Assembly: GCF_007992435.1 (NCBI RefSeq)
Contig: NZ_BKAG01000032.1
Location: 18,095 to 82,094, forward strand
Length of the DNA: 64,000 nt
DNA from: Prosthecobacter gellanilyticus
GTDB lineage: Bacteria > Verrucomicrobiota > Verrucomicrobiia > Verrucomicrobiales > Verrucomicrobiaceae
Reading direction: 5' to 3'
Positions 63,964 through 64,000 of the stretch are shown here, in pieces. The notes under the pieces were generated by a model that worked only from the letters and a program-made list of their open reading frames with translations, made no database searches and was not told the origin of the DNA. How positions within the stretch are numbered: the first letter of the stretch is position 1; each line of letters starts with the position of its first letter. The position numbers were made by a program, and so were the translations under genes.

Positions 63964-64000
63964 TCGAGGAGTGGGGGGAGCGTTCAAAACATAGGTAACT

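Noticed and set aside
63709..63987. Minus-strand open frame of 92 codons across the tandem arrays
   Set aside because: Its protein is only Pro/His/Ser repeats generated by the minisatellites; a terminator lies just after it, but no coding signature is present.

Overview
The window is about 64 kb of high-G+C, densely coded bacterial chromosome. It most resembles the phylum Verrucomicrobiota (Prosthecobacter/Verrucomicrobium-like). The evidence is the combination of an exosortase with PEP-CTERM proteins, an autotransporter-strand-repeat giant protein, a sulfatase, ThuA and DUF1080 (3-keto-glycoside hydrolase) domains, a large propeller-cytochrome c protein, neutral-ceramidase-like exported proteins and separate HldA/GmhA heptose enzymes. 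This placement is an inference from gene content; no 16S gene is present.

Left end (1-5 kb): the tail of an unidentified gene, then a minus-strand run of mannose-1-phosphate guanylyltransferase, an outer-membrane beta-barrel protein and an exported FecR-domain protein, then two small envelope genes on the plus strand closed by a clear terminator. A structured leader at 5.18-5.30 kb precedes a DAHP synthase gene.

Envelope polysaccharide locus (6.4-30 kb): heptose kinase and isomerase (hldA, gmhA), three FkbM-type methyltransferases, a flippase (Wzx-like), a polymerase/ligase (Wzy-like), two GT9 and two GT4 glycosyltransferases, an exosortase fused to its EpsI partner, an O-acyltransferase, two asparagine-synthase-like amidotransferases, a PaaK/CapK-like ligase, a two-domain oxidoreductase and one small PEP-CTERM protein. 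Together they would build a surface glycan and the protein-sorting machinery that usually accompanies it.

Catabolic region (30-43 kb): a minus-strand operon (MFS transporter, TIM-barrel isomerase, enolase-superfamily enzyme, propeller-cytochrome c, ThuA) is divergent from a XylR-type (LacI sensor plus AraC DNA-binding) regulator. A second minus-strand group holds two ceramidase-like proteins and a DUF1080-NHL protein. The substrate is unknown.

Housekeeping and mixed region (43-56 kb): uvrB with an extra internal segment, a DUF2007-zinc-finger protein, two cupins, a ParE-type toxin-antitoxin pair, hemL, a sulfatase, a DHDPS-like/epimerase/M20 operon, a second ThuA gene and an MHS-type transporter. 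Right end (56-64 kb): a 1632-residue PEP-CTERM surface protein, a soluble hybrid histidine kinase, tRNA-Arg(UCU), a minus-strand terminator and three adjacent short tandem arrays.

The most unusual signal is not a gene. A short word, GTTAGGC with a T-rich left flank, is scattered at 19 sites on both strands, mostly inside genes and often at the cost of rare codons. It looks like a DNA-level signal such as an uptake or chromosome-organising sequence.
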